Shown: positions 42,791 to 50,782 of the stretch, in pieces
Position numbering within the stretch: the stretch's first letter is position 1
How the letters are laid out: each line of letters begins with the position of its first letter
Origin: Bradyrhizobium sp. ISRA430
GTDB lineage: Bacteria > Pseudomonadota > Alphaproteobacteria > Rhizobiales > Xanthobacteraceae
DNA: 64,000 nt
Direction: 5' to 3'
NCBI RefSeq assembly: GCF_029909975.1
Contig: NZ_CP094516.1
Span: forward strand, 1,798,001-1,862,000
Notes under the pieces: generated by a model
Database searches by the model: none
What the model saw: the letters and a program-made list of their open reading frames with translations, nothing else
What the model was told of the DNA's origin: nothing
Made by a program: the position numbers and the translations under genes

Positions 42791-45700
42791 TGGCCTGCCC
42801 TGTTCCGAATGGAGCTGAGCGGCAATCCGGTTCGCTCGTCGTCGTCCGCACGCTCGATGAGGGCGCATCCGAGACGTTCATCCGGATCACCGCGGATGGC
42901 TCGGTCACCGGCTATAACGGCCATGTCGATCTCGGCACCGGCATCCGCACCGCGCTCGGCCAGATCGTCGCCGAAGAGCTGGACGTCTCCTTTGCGCGGG
43001 TCGTGGTGGTGCTCGGCGACACCGCAGTGGTACCCAACCAGGGCCCGACGATCGCCAGCGAAACCATCCAGATCACCGCCGTGCCCCTGCGCAAGGCCGC
43101 CGCGCAAGCGCGACACTTCTTGATCGCGCGCGCTGCCGAACGGCTGGAGCTGCCGGCCGCGGATTTAAGGATCGAAGATGGTCTGGTTCGCGGGCATAAC
43201 CGCAGCGTCAGCTATGGCGAGCTGATCGGCGATGAGACGATTCGTCTCGAGCTGGCGGACGACGTAGAGGTGAAGGCCGTCGGCGATTACACCATCGTCG
43301 GTCAATCCGTGCCCCGCGTCGATCTTCCAGCGAAGGCGAGCGGCGAGCTGACCTTCGTGCACGACATCCGCGTGCCCGGCATGCTGCATGGGCGCGTGGT
43401 GCGCCCGCCCTATGCCGGTGTCGATGCCGGCCCATTCGTGGGCACCAGCCTGATCGCGGTCGACGAATCCCTGGTGCGCGATATCCCTGGCCTCGTCGGC
43501 GTCGTGCGGATCGGCGACTTCGTCGGCGTGGTCGCCGAGCGCGAGGAGAATGCGATTCTCGCGGCCGCGCAGCTCAAAGTGAGCTGGAAGCCGACACCTG
43601 CCCTGACCGACCTTGCAGACATCGAGACGGCACTGCGCGCCAATCCATCGACGCCACGCACGCTGATCGACAAAGGCGACGTCGACGCGGCCATCACCGG
43701 CGCCACAAAGACGATGCAACGCACCTACGTCTGGCCCTACCAGATGCACGCCTCGATCGGCCCGTCCTGCGCAGTCGCCGATTTCAAGAACGGCAGCGTC
43801 CGCGTCTGGTCAGGCTCGCAAAATCCGCATCTGCTGCGTGCCGACCTCGCGCTGCTGATCGACCAGCCGGAGAACGAGATCGAAGTCATCCGCCTGGAGG
43901 CGGCCGGCTGCTACGGCCGCAACTGCGCCGACGACGTCACGGCGGACGCGCTGCTGCTGTCGCGCGCGGTCGGCCGGCCCGTGCGCGTGCAGTTGACGCG
44001 CGAGCAGGAGCACGCCTGGGAGCCCAAGGGCACCGCGCAGCTCATCGACGTCAATGGCGGTTTGAACGCCGACGGCAGCGTTGCCGGCTACGACCTCGCC
44101 ACGCGCTATCCTTCGAACGCGGCGCCGACGTTGGCGCTGCTGCTCACGGGTCGGATTTCGCCGGAGCCGGCCGTGCTGCAAATGGGCGACCGCACCGCGA
44201 TCCCGCCTTACGACTACGACCACATGCGCGTCGTCGCCCATGACATGCCGCCGATCGCGCGCGCCTCCTGGTTTCGCGGCGTCTCGGCGCTGCCGAACAC
44301 CTTCGCGCATGAATCCTATATCGACGAGCTTGCGGCGGAGGCCGGCGTCGACCCGATCGAATATCGCCTGCGCTATCTGAAAGACCAGCGCGCCATCGAT
44401 CTCGTCAACGCGGTCGCCGAGCGCGCCGGCTGGACGCCGCGGCCGGTGCGGCAGGACAAGGACGGTGAGGTCGTGCATGGGCGCGGCTTTGCCTATGCGC
44501 TCTATGTCCACAGCAAGTTCCCGGGCTATGGCGCGGCATGGTCGGCCTGGATCGCCGATGTCGCGGTGAACAAGACGACCGGCGACGTCAGCGTCACCCG
44601 CGTCGTCGCAGGCCAGGATTCCGGATTGATGATCAATCCGGATGGCGTGCGTCACCAGATCCAGGGCAACGTCATCCAATCCACCAGCCGCGCGCTGATG
44701 GAGGAGGTCTCCTTCGAGCGCGGCACGGTGGCGGCGCGCGAATGGGGCGCCTATCCGATCATCCCCTTCCCGGACGTGCCGAAGATCGACGTCCTGATGC
44801 TGCCGCGGCCGGACCAGCCGCCGCTCGGCGTTGGCGAGTCGGCTTCGGTGCCGAGCGCGGCGGCAATTGCGAATGCGATCTTCGATGCCACCGGCGTGCG
44901 CTTTCGCGAGCCGCCGTTCACGCCGGAGCGCATCCTGAAGGGACTATACGGCGAAGCGGCGGCGCCGCCGCAAGCCTTGCCGGCAGCCGCTGCCGCGCCT
45001 CCGTCACGCAGTTGGCAGAATCCTTTCGCCAAGCGCGCCGGCATGTTCGCGACGATGGCCGCCCTCTGCACCGCCGCGATCGGTATCGGCGCCGCGCTGC
45101 TGCCCGGGCGCGCGATCGCGCCGATCGCCCGGCCCGATGCCTCGGTCTATTCGGCGGCGACGATCGCGCGTGGCCAGCAGCTCGCAGCGCTCGGCAATTG
45201 CGCGGAGTGCCATACCAATATCGGCGGCGCGCTCAATGCCGGCGGCCGCGCGCTGGAGACGCCGTTCGGCACGATCTACAGCACCAACATCACGCCGGAT
45301 GTCGAGACCGGCATCGGTGCCTGGTCGTATCCCGCCTTCGAGCGCGCGATGCGCGACGGGCTTCATCGCGACGGACGCCAGCTCTATCCCGCCTTCCCGT
45401 ACACGCACTTCTCACGAACGAGCGATGCCGATCTCCAGGCGCTCTATGCCTACCTGATGGCACAGCCTTCGGTGCGCGCGAGCGCGCCTGCGAACACACT
45501 CGCCTTCCCGTTCAATCTTCGCCCTCTGCTTGCGGGATGGAATGCGTTGTTTCATCAGACCGGCTTGTTCAAGCCTGATCCAGCGAAATCCGAGCTGTGG
45601 AATCGCGGCGCCTATCTGGTCGAAGGTCTCGGCCATTGCAGCGCCTGCCATTCGCCGCGTAATGCGCTCGGCGCCGAGCAGCGCGAGGCCTATCTCGCCG

Positions 45701-46317
45701 GCGGCTTTGCCGAAGGCTGGGAGGCGCCGCCGCTGACCTCGCTCTCGCATGCGCCGATTCCATGGAGCGAGGACGAGCTCTACACTTATTTGCGCACCGG
45801 CCATTCGCGCTATCACGGCGTCGCCGCCGGCCCGATGGCGCCGATCGTCAGGGACCTTTCGGCCCTGCCCGACCAGGACATCCGCGCCATGGCGGTCTAT
45901 CTCAACGCGTTCAACGACAGCGCGACCGATCCGCAGACGCAGGATGCACTTGCCGCGAAGCTCGAGAGCGCAACACAAGTTAGCGTCGGCGCCTCCGCCG
46001 GCGCGCGGCTTTATCTCGGCGCCTGCGCCGTCTGCCACGAGGTCGGGGGCCTGCCGCTGTTCGGCAGCCGGCCCTCGCTCGCGCTCAACAGCAATCTTCA
46101 CAGCCAGGCGCCGGACAATCTCGTGCAGGTGATCCTGCACGGCATTGCCGAGCCGGCATCAAGCGATCTCGGCTACATGCCGGCCTTCAAGCACAGCATG
46201 AGCGACGCGCAGATCGAAGAACTCGTCACGTTCCTGCGCAAGCAGTTCGCGCCGGACAAGCCGGCCTGGACCGGCGTGCGCGAGACGATCGCGCGCGTGC
46301 GTGGGTCTGCGAATTAG
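42790..46317 (+). CDS. nicB: Nicotinate dehydrogenase large subunit: molybdenum domain fused to three cytochrome c domains (NicB-like)
   Basis: A 1175-residue protein. Residues 1 to about 740 are the molybdopterin-binding aldehyde/xanthine dehydrogenase-like part (GHVDLGTGIRTALGQIVAEE; GVGESASVPSAAAIANAIFD). A membrane segment follows near 750-775 (MFATMAALCTAAIGIGAALL). Three haem c motifs come next: CAECH (804), CSACH (950) and CAVCH (1079). Length and layout match P. putida NicB, about 1190 residues. Electrons would go to the respiratory chain, so this first step is oxygen-linked. Isoquinoline-type dehydrogenases are relatives; context favours nicotinate. Confidence 0.87.
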   Translation: MACPVPNGAERQSGSLVVVRTLDEGASETFIRITADGSVTGYNGHVDLGTGIRTALGQIVAEELDVSFARVVVVLGDTAVVPNQGPTIASETIQITAVPLRKAAAQARHFLIARAAERLELPAADLRIEDGLVRGHNRSVSYGELIGDETIRLELADDVEVKAVGDYTIVGQSVPRVDLPAKASGELTFVHDIRVPGMLHGRVVRPPYAGVDAGPFVGTSLIAVDESLVRDIPGLVGVVRIGDFVGVVAEREENAILAAAQLKVSWKPTPALTDLADIETALRANPSTPRTLIDKGDVDAAITGATKTMQRTYVWPYQMHASIGPSCAVADFKNGSVRVWSGSQNPHLLRADLALLIDQPENEIEVIRLEAAGCYGRNCADDVTADALLLSRAVGRPVRVQLTREQEHAWEPKGTAQLIDVNGGLNADGSVAGYDLATRYPSNAAPTLALLLTGRISPEPAVLQMGDRTAIPPYDYDHMRVVAHDMPPIARASWFRGVSALPNTFAHESYIDELAAEAGVDPIEYRLRYLKDQRAIDLVNAVAERAGWTPRPVRQDKDGEVVHGRGFAYALYVHSKFPGYGAAWSAWIADVAVNKTTGDVSVTRVVAGQDSGLMINPDGVRHQIQGNVIQSTSRALMEEVSFERGTVAAREWGAYPIIPFPDVPKIDVLMLPRPDQPPLGVGESASVPSAAAIANAIFDATGVRFREPPFTPERILKGLYGEAAAPPQALPAAAAAPPSRSWQNPFAKRAGMFATMAALCTAAIGIGAALLPGRAIAPIARPDASVYSAATIARGQQLAALGNCAECHTNIGGALNAGGRALETPFGTIYSTNITPDVETGIGAWSYPAFERAMRDGLHRDGRQLYPAFPYTHFSRTSDADLQALYAYLMAQPSVRASAPANTLAFPFNLRPLLAGWNALFHQTGLFKPDPAKSELWNRGAYLVEGLGHCSACHSPRNALGAEQREAYLAGGFAEGWEAPPLTSLSHAPIPWSEDELYTYLRTGHSRYHGVAAGPMAPIVRDLSALPDQDIRAMAVYLNAFNDSATDPQTQDALAAKLESATQVSVGASAGARLYLGACAVCHEVGGLPLFGSRPSLALNSNLHSQAPDNLVQVILHGIAEPASSDLGYMPAFKHSMSDAQIEELVTFLRKQFAPDKPAWTGVRETIARVRGSAN

Positions 46318-47282
46318 GCGTGCTTCTTGACCTCCACCGGCGGCGTGCCGTGGGTGTGAAAGGATTCGATCGTCTTCAGGCCCCACGCCTGGCCCTTCTT
46401 GCGCTCCTCCTCGGTCCACACGATCGGCTTCCAGTCGGGCGCGAGGATCAGGCGCGCGCCGGCATTGGCGACCTCGACGCGGTTGCCGCCGGGCTCGTAG
46501 ACATAGAGGAAGAAGGTCTGCTGGATTGCGTGCTTGTGCGGGCCGGTCTCGATGTAGACGCCATTCTCGAGAAAGATGTCGGCGGCGCGCAGGATTTCCT
46601 CGCGGCTGTCGAGCGCGTAGGTGACATGGTGGAAGCGCCCGGGCACGCCGGAATGGTCGAGCGAATAGGCGAAGTCGTAGCTCTTGTTCGACATCGTCAG
46701 CCACATCGCAGCTTCACGCCCGTCGTTGAGGACGATCTGCTCGGTGAGGCGGCATCCGAGGTAATTCTCGAAGAACTCGCGGTTGGCCTTGATGTCGACG
46801 GCGAGACAATTGAGATGGTCCAGGCGGCGGACGTTGACACCGCGCGCGGGAAAACGTTGCGCCTGGTTCTTTAGCGCCGGCTGCAACTCGGGCGGCGCCT
46901 GATACCATTCGGTCTCGTAATAGAGCTCGACGATATGGCCGTCGGGATCGCGGCAGCGGAATGTCGGCCCCTGCCCCATGTCGCCGTCAATCCAGCCGAT
47001 GTCGAAGCCGGAACCTTTGAGCGCGGCGACGCGGCGCTCCAGCGCCTGCTGGCTGCGCGCGCGCAGCGCCATGTGGCCCATGCCCGAGGTCTTCGACGCC
47101 GTGAGCTTCAGCGAATATCGCTCATAATCGTCCCAGCCGCGCAGGTAGACCGACTCGCCCTTCTGTCCGCTGACGGTCATGCCCATGACGTCGACGAAGA
47201 ATTTGAGGCTCTCGTCCGGCTTCGGCGTCAGGAGTTCCATGTGACCGAGGTGGGCGAGATCGAAAATCGGTTCGGGCTGCAT
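46314..47282 (-). CDS. VOC-family extradiol ring-cleavage dioxygenase (catechol 2,3-dioxygenase type)
   Basis: A 322-residue protein with two VOC domains. Metal ligands are expected from HLGHMELLTP in domain 1, and from LDHLNCLA and the C-terminal GNRVEVAN glutamate in domain 2; HHVTYALDS and GPHKHAIQQTFFLYVYEPGG match the type I extradiol pattern. Start 47282 has TGGAGA at a suitable distance. It ends overlapping the nicB stop by four bases, convergent. Its promoter copies the TetR promoter at 23888-23922, suggesting that it serves the 4,5-cleavage cluster. The aromatic substrate is unknown. Confidence 0.82.
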   Translation of the reverse strand: MQPEPIFDLAHLGHMELLTPKPDESLKFFVDVMGMTVSGQKGESVYLRGWDDYERYSLKLTASKTSGMGHMALRARSQQALERRVAALKGSGFDIGWIDGDMGQGPTFRCRDPDGHIVELYYETEWYQAPPELQPALKNQAQRFPARGVNVRRLDHLNCLAVDIKANREFFENYLGCRLTEQIVLNDGREAAMWLTMSNKSYDFAYSLDHSGVPGRFHHVTYALDSREEILRAADIFLENGVYIETGPHKHAIQQTFFLYVYEPGGNRVEVANAGARLILAPDWKPIVWTEEERKKGQAWGLKTIESFHTHGTPPVEVKKHA

Positions 47283-47388
47283 GGTTTTCTCCAGGGCAAG
47301 GCGTGCAATCCTCTGCTTCGGATCGCGCAATCGGGCGCAGTACGCAACACGCGCGCACGGCCGGCGCGGTGCCGATGAACGCGGGTTT

Positions 47389-47425
47389 CATTTGTACTAA
47401 TGTACAAATGATTAGGTCCCGTCAA
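47389..47425 (-). promoter_or_regulatory. Dioxygenase promoter with TetR-type operator
   Basis: CATTTGTAC (47389-47397) and GTACAAATG (47402-47410) are perfect 9-base inverted arms around TAAT. On the minus strand TTGACG (complement of 47420-47425) lies at the same distance as in the TetR promoter. Across 40 aligned bases 35 are identical to 23887-23926. The same regulator very probably binds both. Confidence 0.72.
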
Positions 47426-47714
47426 CAAACAGAACGTCCTGGACCCTCTCGGCGGTCGCATCGGCTTCGTTCCGCAGGGGGCATCGGTCGGTTGCTCAAA
47501 TGGTAAAATCTTCCTTAAGCGTTTTCGGGGGGCAGACGGCCCCGGAAATCCAGCATTTTCCGGCCGATTCTGCCGACGCGTATACATCGGGGACAAACGT
47601 CTCGACCGAATTGTCGCGATTTAACAAAGCGGCCGCGTCTGCCGTTTAACAGTTTGTCCAGCGACGGCCCGCATAGTCGGGACAAACCCCTCGTTGTTGC
47701 CAGGTTCATCTATC
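47411..47714. other. Non-coding gap before the HerA-like gene
   Basis: About 300 bases follow the dioxygenase operator before the next gene. I see no convincing reading frame, repeat or RNA gene. The section 47500-47700 is less GC-rich and should hold the promoter of the HerA-like gene, but no clear -35/-10 pair stands out. Confidence 0.5.
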
Positions 47715-49454
47715 GTGACATCCTTTGGACGCGTGATTTCGGTTCGCGGATCGCTCGCCCGGGTCGGGCTATTGGCTGAAGGCCGGATGCCGATCGCGGA
47801 GGTGCGGGCGACGGTCGGCCGTTTCGTCAGCATCCGCTGCGGCAACTCGGTCATCGTTGCCATGATCACCGAGGTTTCCTGCGAAAACTTGTCGAGCACC
47901 GACAATTACATCGCGATCGCCTCGGTCGACCTTCTCGGCGAAATCCTCAACGCCAGCGACAAGCCGAAATTCCAGCGCGGCGTCACCAACTATCCGACCA
48001 TCGGCGACGCCGTCGACCTGATCACCAGCCAGGAGCTGCGTACGATCTACGCGCCGACGGGATCGGACCAGATCAATGTCGGCTTCCTGCAGCAGGACCG
48101 CTCCGTCGTCGCCTATGTCGACGTCGAGGAGATGCTGTCCAAGCACTTCGCCGTGCTGGGATCGACCGGCGTCGGTAAATCGACCGGCGTGTCGCTCCTG
48201 CTGAACGAGATCCTGAAGTCGCGCCCGAACCTGCGCATCTTCCTGCTCGACGTGCACAACGAATATGGCCGCTGCTTCGGCGACCGCGCGCTGGTTCTCA
48301 ATCCGCGAAACCTCAAGCTGCCGTTCTGGCTGTTCAACTTCGAGGAAATCGTCGACGTGCTGTTCGCGGGCCGCCCCGGCGTGCCCGAGGAGCTCGACAT
48401 CCTCGCCGAGGTCATCCCGATCGCGAAGGGCGTCTACACCCAGTATCAGAACACCGATCGCCTCGGTTTGAAGCGCATCGATCCCAAGCAGGTCGGCTAC
48501 ACCGCTGATACCCCGGTGCCCTACCGCCTGGTCGACCTGATCTCGCTGATCGACGAGCGCATGGGCAAGCTCGAGAACCGCTCCTCGCGCATCGTCTATC
48601 ACAAGCTGATCTCGCGCATCGAAGCGGTGCGCAACGACCCGCGCTACGCCTTCATGTTCGACAACGCCAATGTCGGCGGCGACACCATGGCCGAGGTGAT
48701 CAGCCATCTGTTCCGCCTGCCCGCCAACGGCAAGCCGATGACGGTGATGCAGCTTGCCGGCTTCCCGGCGGAAGTCATCGATTCGGTCGTCTCGGTGCTC
48801 TGCCGCATGGCCTTCGACTTCGGCCTGTGGAGCGATGGCGTCTCGCCGCTGCTGTTCGTCTGCGAGGAAGCGCACCGCTATGCGTCCGCCGACCGCAATG
48901 TCGGCTTCGGGCCGACCCGCAAGGCGGTGTCGCGCATCGCCAAGGAAGGCCGCAAATACGGCGTCTATCTCGGCCTCATCACCCAGCGTCCGGCCGAGCT
49001 CGACGCCACCATCATCTCCCAGTGCAACACGCTGTTCACGATGCGTCTTGCCAACGACCGCGACCAGGCGCTGCTGCGCGCCGCGGTGTCGGATGCGGCC
49101 GCGAACCTGCTCTCCTTCGTCCCCTCGCTCGGCACCCGCGAGGTGCTGGCGTTCGGCGAAGGCGTCGCGCTGCCGACCCGCCTGCGCTTCAAGGAGGTGC
49201 CGCCGCACCAGTTGCCGCGCGGCGAAGCCACCATCAGCAGCGTGCCTTCCGTTACCTCCGGGCACGACATGCATTTCGTCAGCGCCGTGCTCGAACGCTG
49301 GCGCGGTGCGACCTCGCAGCGCGACGTGCCGAACGATCCGGTGTTCTCGGCACCGCCTGCGAAATCGTTCTCCAGTGTGGATGCCCCAATGCTGCAACCC
49401 TCGATGGGGCTCGATCCGGACCGCTTCTCGCTGTTGAAGAAGCCGCTGCGGTAA
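47715..49454 (+). CDS. HerA-like ATPase (DUF87)
   Basis: A roughly 579-residue ATPase. An N-terminal HAS-barrel-like part (VTSFGRVISVRGSLARVGLL) is followed by Walker A GSTGVGKS (149-156), Walker B LLFVCEEAHR (near 379) and GLITQRPAELDATIISQCNT, the sensor region of HerA/FtsK-type hexamers. Such proteins move DNA or DNA-bound complexes. The HerA partner nuclease NurA is not next to it. I prefer GTG 47715; TTG 47694 is an alternative in frame. It is monocistronic and probably housekeeping. Confidence 0.82.
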   Translation: MTSFGRVISVRGSLARVGLLAEGRMPIAEVRATVGRFVSIRCGNSVIVAMITEVSCENLSSTDNYIAIASVDLLGEILNASDKPKFQRGVTNYPTIGDAVDLITSQELRTIYAPTGSDQINVGFLQQDRSVVAYVDVEEMLSKHFAVLGSTGVGKSTGVSLLLNEILKSRPNLRIFLLDVHNEYGRCFGDRALVLNPRNLKLPFWLFNFEEIVDVLFAGRPGVPEELDILAEVIPIAKGVYTQYQNTDRLGLKRIDPKQVGYTADTPVPYRLVDLISLIDERMGKLENRSSRIVYHKLISRIEAVRNDPRYAFMFDNANVGGDTMAEVISHLFRLPANGKPMTVMQLAGFPAEVIDSVVSVLCRMAFDFGLWSDGVSPLLFVCEEAHRYASADRNVGFGPTRKAVSRIAKEGRKYGVYLGLITQRPAELDATIISQCNTLFTMRLANDRDQALLRAAVSDAAANLLSFVPSLGTREVLAFGEGVALPTRLRFKEVPPHQLPRGEATISSVPSVTSGHDMHFVSAVLERWRGATSQRDVPNDPVFSAPPAKSFSSVDAPMLQPSMGLDPDRFSLLKKPLR

Positions 49455-49480
49455 GAGCGCCGCGTTCGCCCACGTTCCGC

Positions 49481-49600
49481 TGTCGTGCCCCGGCTTGACC
49501 AGGGCATCCAGTACGCCGTGGCGTCGCCGTATCCAATCACCGTCTCTGGAATACTGGATCGCCCGCCCAGTGCGCAATTGCGCACAAGGCTGGCGATGAC
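49481..49600. repeat. Dispersed intergenic repeat
   Basis: Contains CGTGCCCCGGCTTGACCAGG, GGCATCCAGTACGCCG, GGAATACTGGATCGCCCG and a TGCGCAATTGCGCA palindrome. The same pieces recur in inverted order at 58499-58664. This element is typical of bradyrhizobial intergenic repeats. It lies downstream of the HerA-like gene and may help end its transcript. Confidence 0.65.
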
Positions 49601-49719
49601 ACTGAGAGCGTGGCACGCGCGTTCCCCAATTCCGCCATTGCGAGCGCAAGCCCGATCGTCAGAGCACGTTGAGCGCGGGGCCCGCATCGACTATCCTTTG
49701 CCGCCATATCCGGAAAAAC

Positions 49720-50301
49720 ATGCCAATGACAAAGCCCCAACGCTTTCCCGCCCCCGCTCTCGACAGCCTGCCCGAGGACATCCGCACGCGTCTCCTCGCC
49801 GTGCAGGAGAAGAGTGGCTTCGTGCCGAACGTGTTCCTGACCCTGGCCTATCGCCCCGACGAGTTCCGTGCGTTCTTCGCCTATCACGACGCACTGATGG
49901 AAAAGGACTCGGGCCTCACCAAGGCCGAGCGCGAGATGATCGTGGTGGCGACGTCGGCGGCCAATCAGTGCCAGTATTGCGTGATCGCGCATGGGGCGAT
50001 CCTGCGCATCCGCGCCAAGAACCCGCTGATCGCCGACCAGGTCGCGGTGAACTACCGCAAGGCGGACATCACGCCGCGGCAGAAGGCGATGCTCGACTTC
50101 GCGATGAAGGTTTCCGCCGACGCACAGCGGATCTCCGAGGACGATTTCGCCGCGCTTCAAGCCCACGGCTTCCGCGACGACGACATCTGGGACATCGCCG
50201 CGGTCGCCGCCTTCTTCGCGCTGTCGAACCGGCTGGCCAATTTCACCGGCATGCGGCCGAACGAGGAGTTCTACTTGATGGGACGCCTGCCCAAACAATG
50301 A
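49720..50301 (+). CDS. AhpD/carboxymuconolactone decarboxylase-like peroxidase-related protein
   Basis: A 193-residue all-helical protein. The redox motif CQYCVIAHG matches the CxxC...H catalytic element of AhpD-type proteins, within EREMIVVATSAANQCQYCVI. The block DDDIWDIAAVAAFFALSNRLANF is the second conserved helix. Such proteins reduce peroxides or act as thiol relays. ATG 49720 is chosen; ATG 49726 is equally possible. The stop overlaps the MgtC gene start (ATGA), so the two are cotranscribed. Confidence 0.85.
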   Translation: MPMTKPQRFPAPALDSLPEDIRTRLLAVQEKSGFVPNVFLTLAYRPDEFRAFFAYHDALMEKDSGLTKAEREMIVVATSAANQCQYCVIAHGAILRIRAKNPLIADQVAVNYRKADITPRQKAMLDFAMKVSADAQRISEDDFAALQAHGFRDDDIWDIAAVAAFFALSNRLANFTGMRPNEEFYLMGRLPKQ

Positions 50302-50777
50302 ACGAGCTCGACTGGTCCGATATCCTCCTGCGCCTCGCGGTTGCGACGCTTGCCGGCGGCGCGATCGGACTGGACCGCGACATTCACGGCAAGCCGATCG
50401 GGCCGAAGACGCTTGGCATCGTCAGCCTTTCCACCGCCACCGTCGTGCTGCTGGCCGTGCAGTTCACGGAACCGGGCAAGATGTCGGACGCGGCAAGCCG
50501 CGTCATCCAGGGCATCCTCACCGGTATCGGCTTTCTCGGTGCCGGCGTCATCGTGCGCGAGAGCCACCGTTTCCGCGTCCACGGACTGACGAGCGCAGCC
50601 TGCGCGTTTCTCGCTGCGTGCCTCGGCGTCGCCTGCGGCGCCGGACAATGGAAGATCGTCCTGATCGCGTTCGCGCTCGCCTTCATACTGCTCACGGTCG
50701 GTCGTCCCGTCGAGCGTTGGCTGCACCGCCTGTTCGGTGGCGAGGACGAAGCGCGTGAGGGCGATAAGCCGCACTGA
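50298..50777 (+). CDS. MgtC/SapB family membrane protein
   Basis: A 159-residue membrane protein with four hydrophobic segments. LAGGAIGLDRDIHGKPIGPK is the N-terminal MgtC/SapB signature and GILTGIGFLGAGVIVRESHR the central one; VHGLTSAACAFLAACLGVAC follows. It lacks the C-terminal regulatory domain of Salmonella MgtC, so it belongs to the short SapB-like group. MgtC proteins are tied to magnesium limitation; the role of short forms is not established. Translationally coupled to the AhpD-like gene. Confidence 0.87.
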   Translation: MNELDWSDILLRLAVATLAGGAIGLDRDIHGKPIGPKTLGIVSLSTATVVLLAVQFTEPGKMSDAASRVIQGILTGIGFLGAGVIVRESHRFRVHGLTSAACAFLAACLGVACGAGQWKIVLIAFALAFILLTVGRPVERWLHRLFGGEDEAREGDKPH

Positions 50778-50782
50778 TCTGA

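Noticed and set aside
46314..47282. VOC dioxygenase as a step of nicotinate degradation
   Set aside because: It is convergent with nicB and lacks the TTYGTRTACRAA sites, while its promoter copies that of the TetR cluster; the enamidase already opens the pyridine ring.
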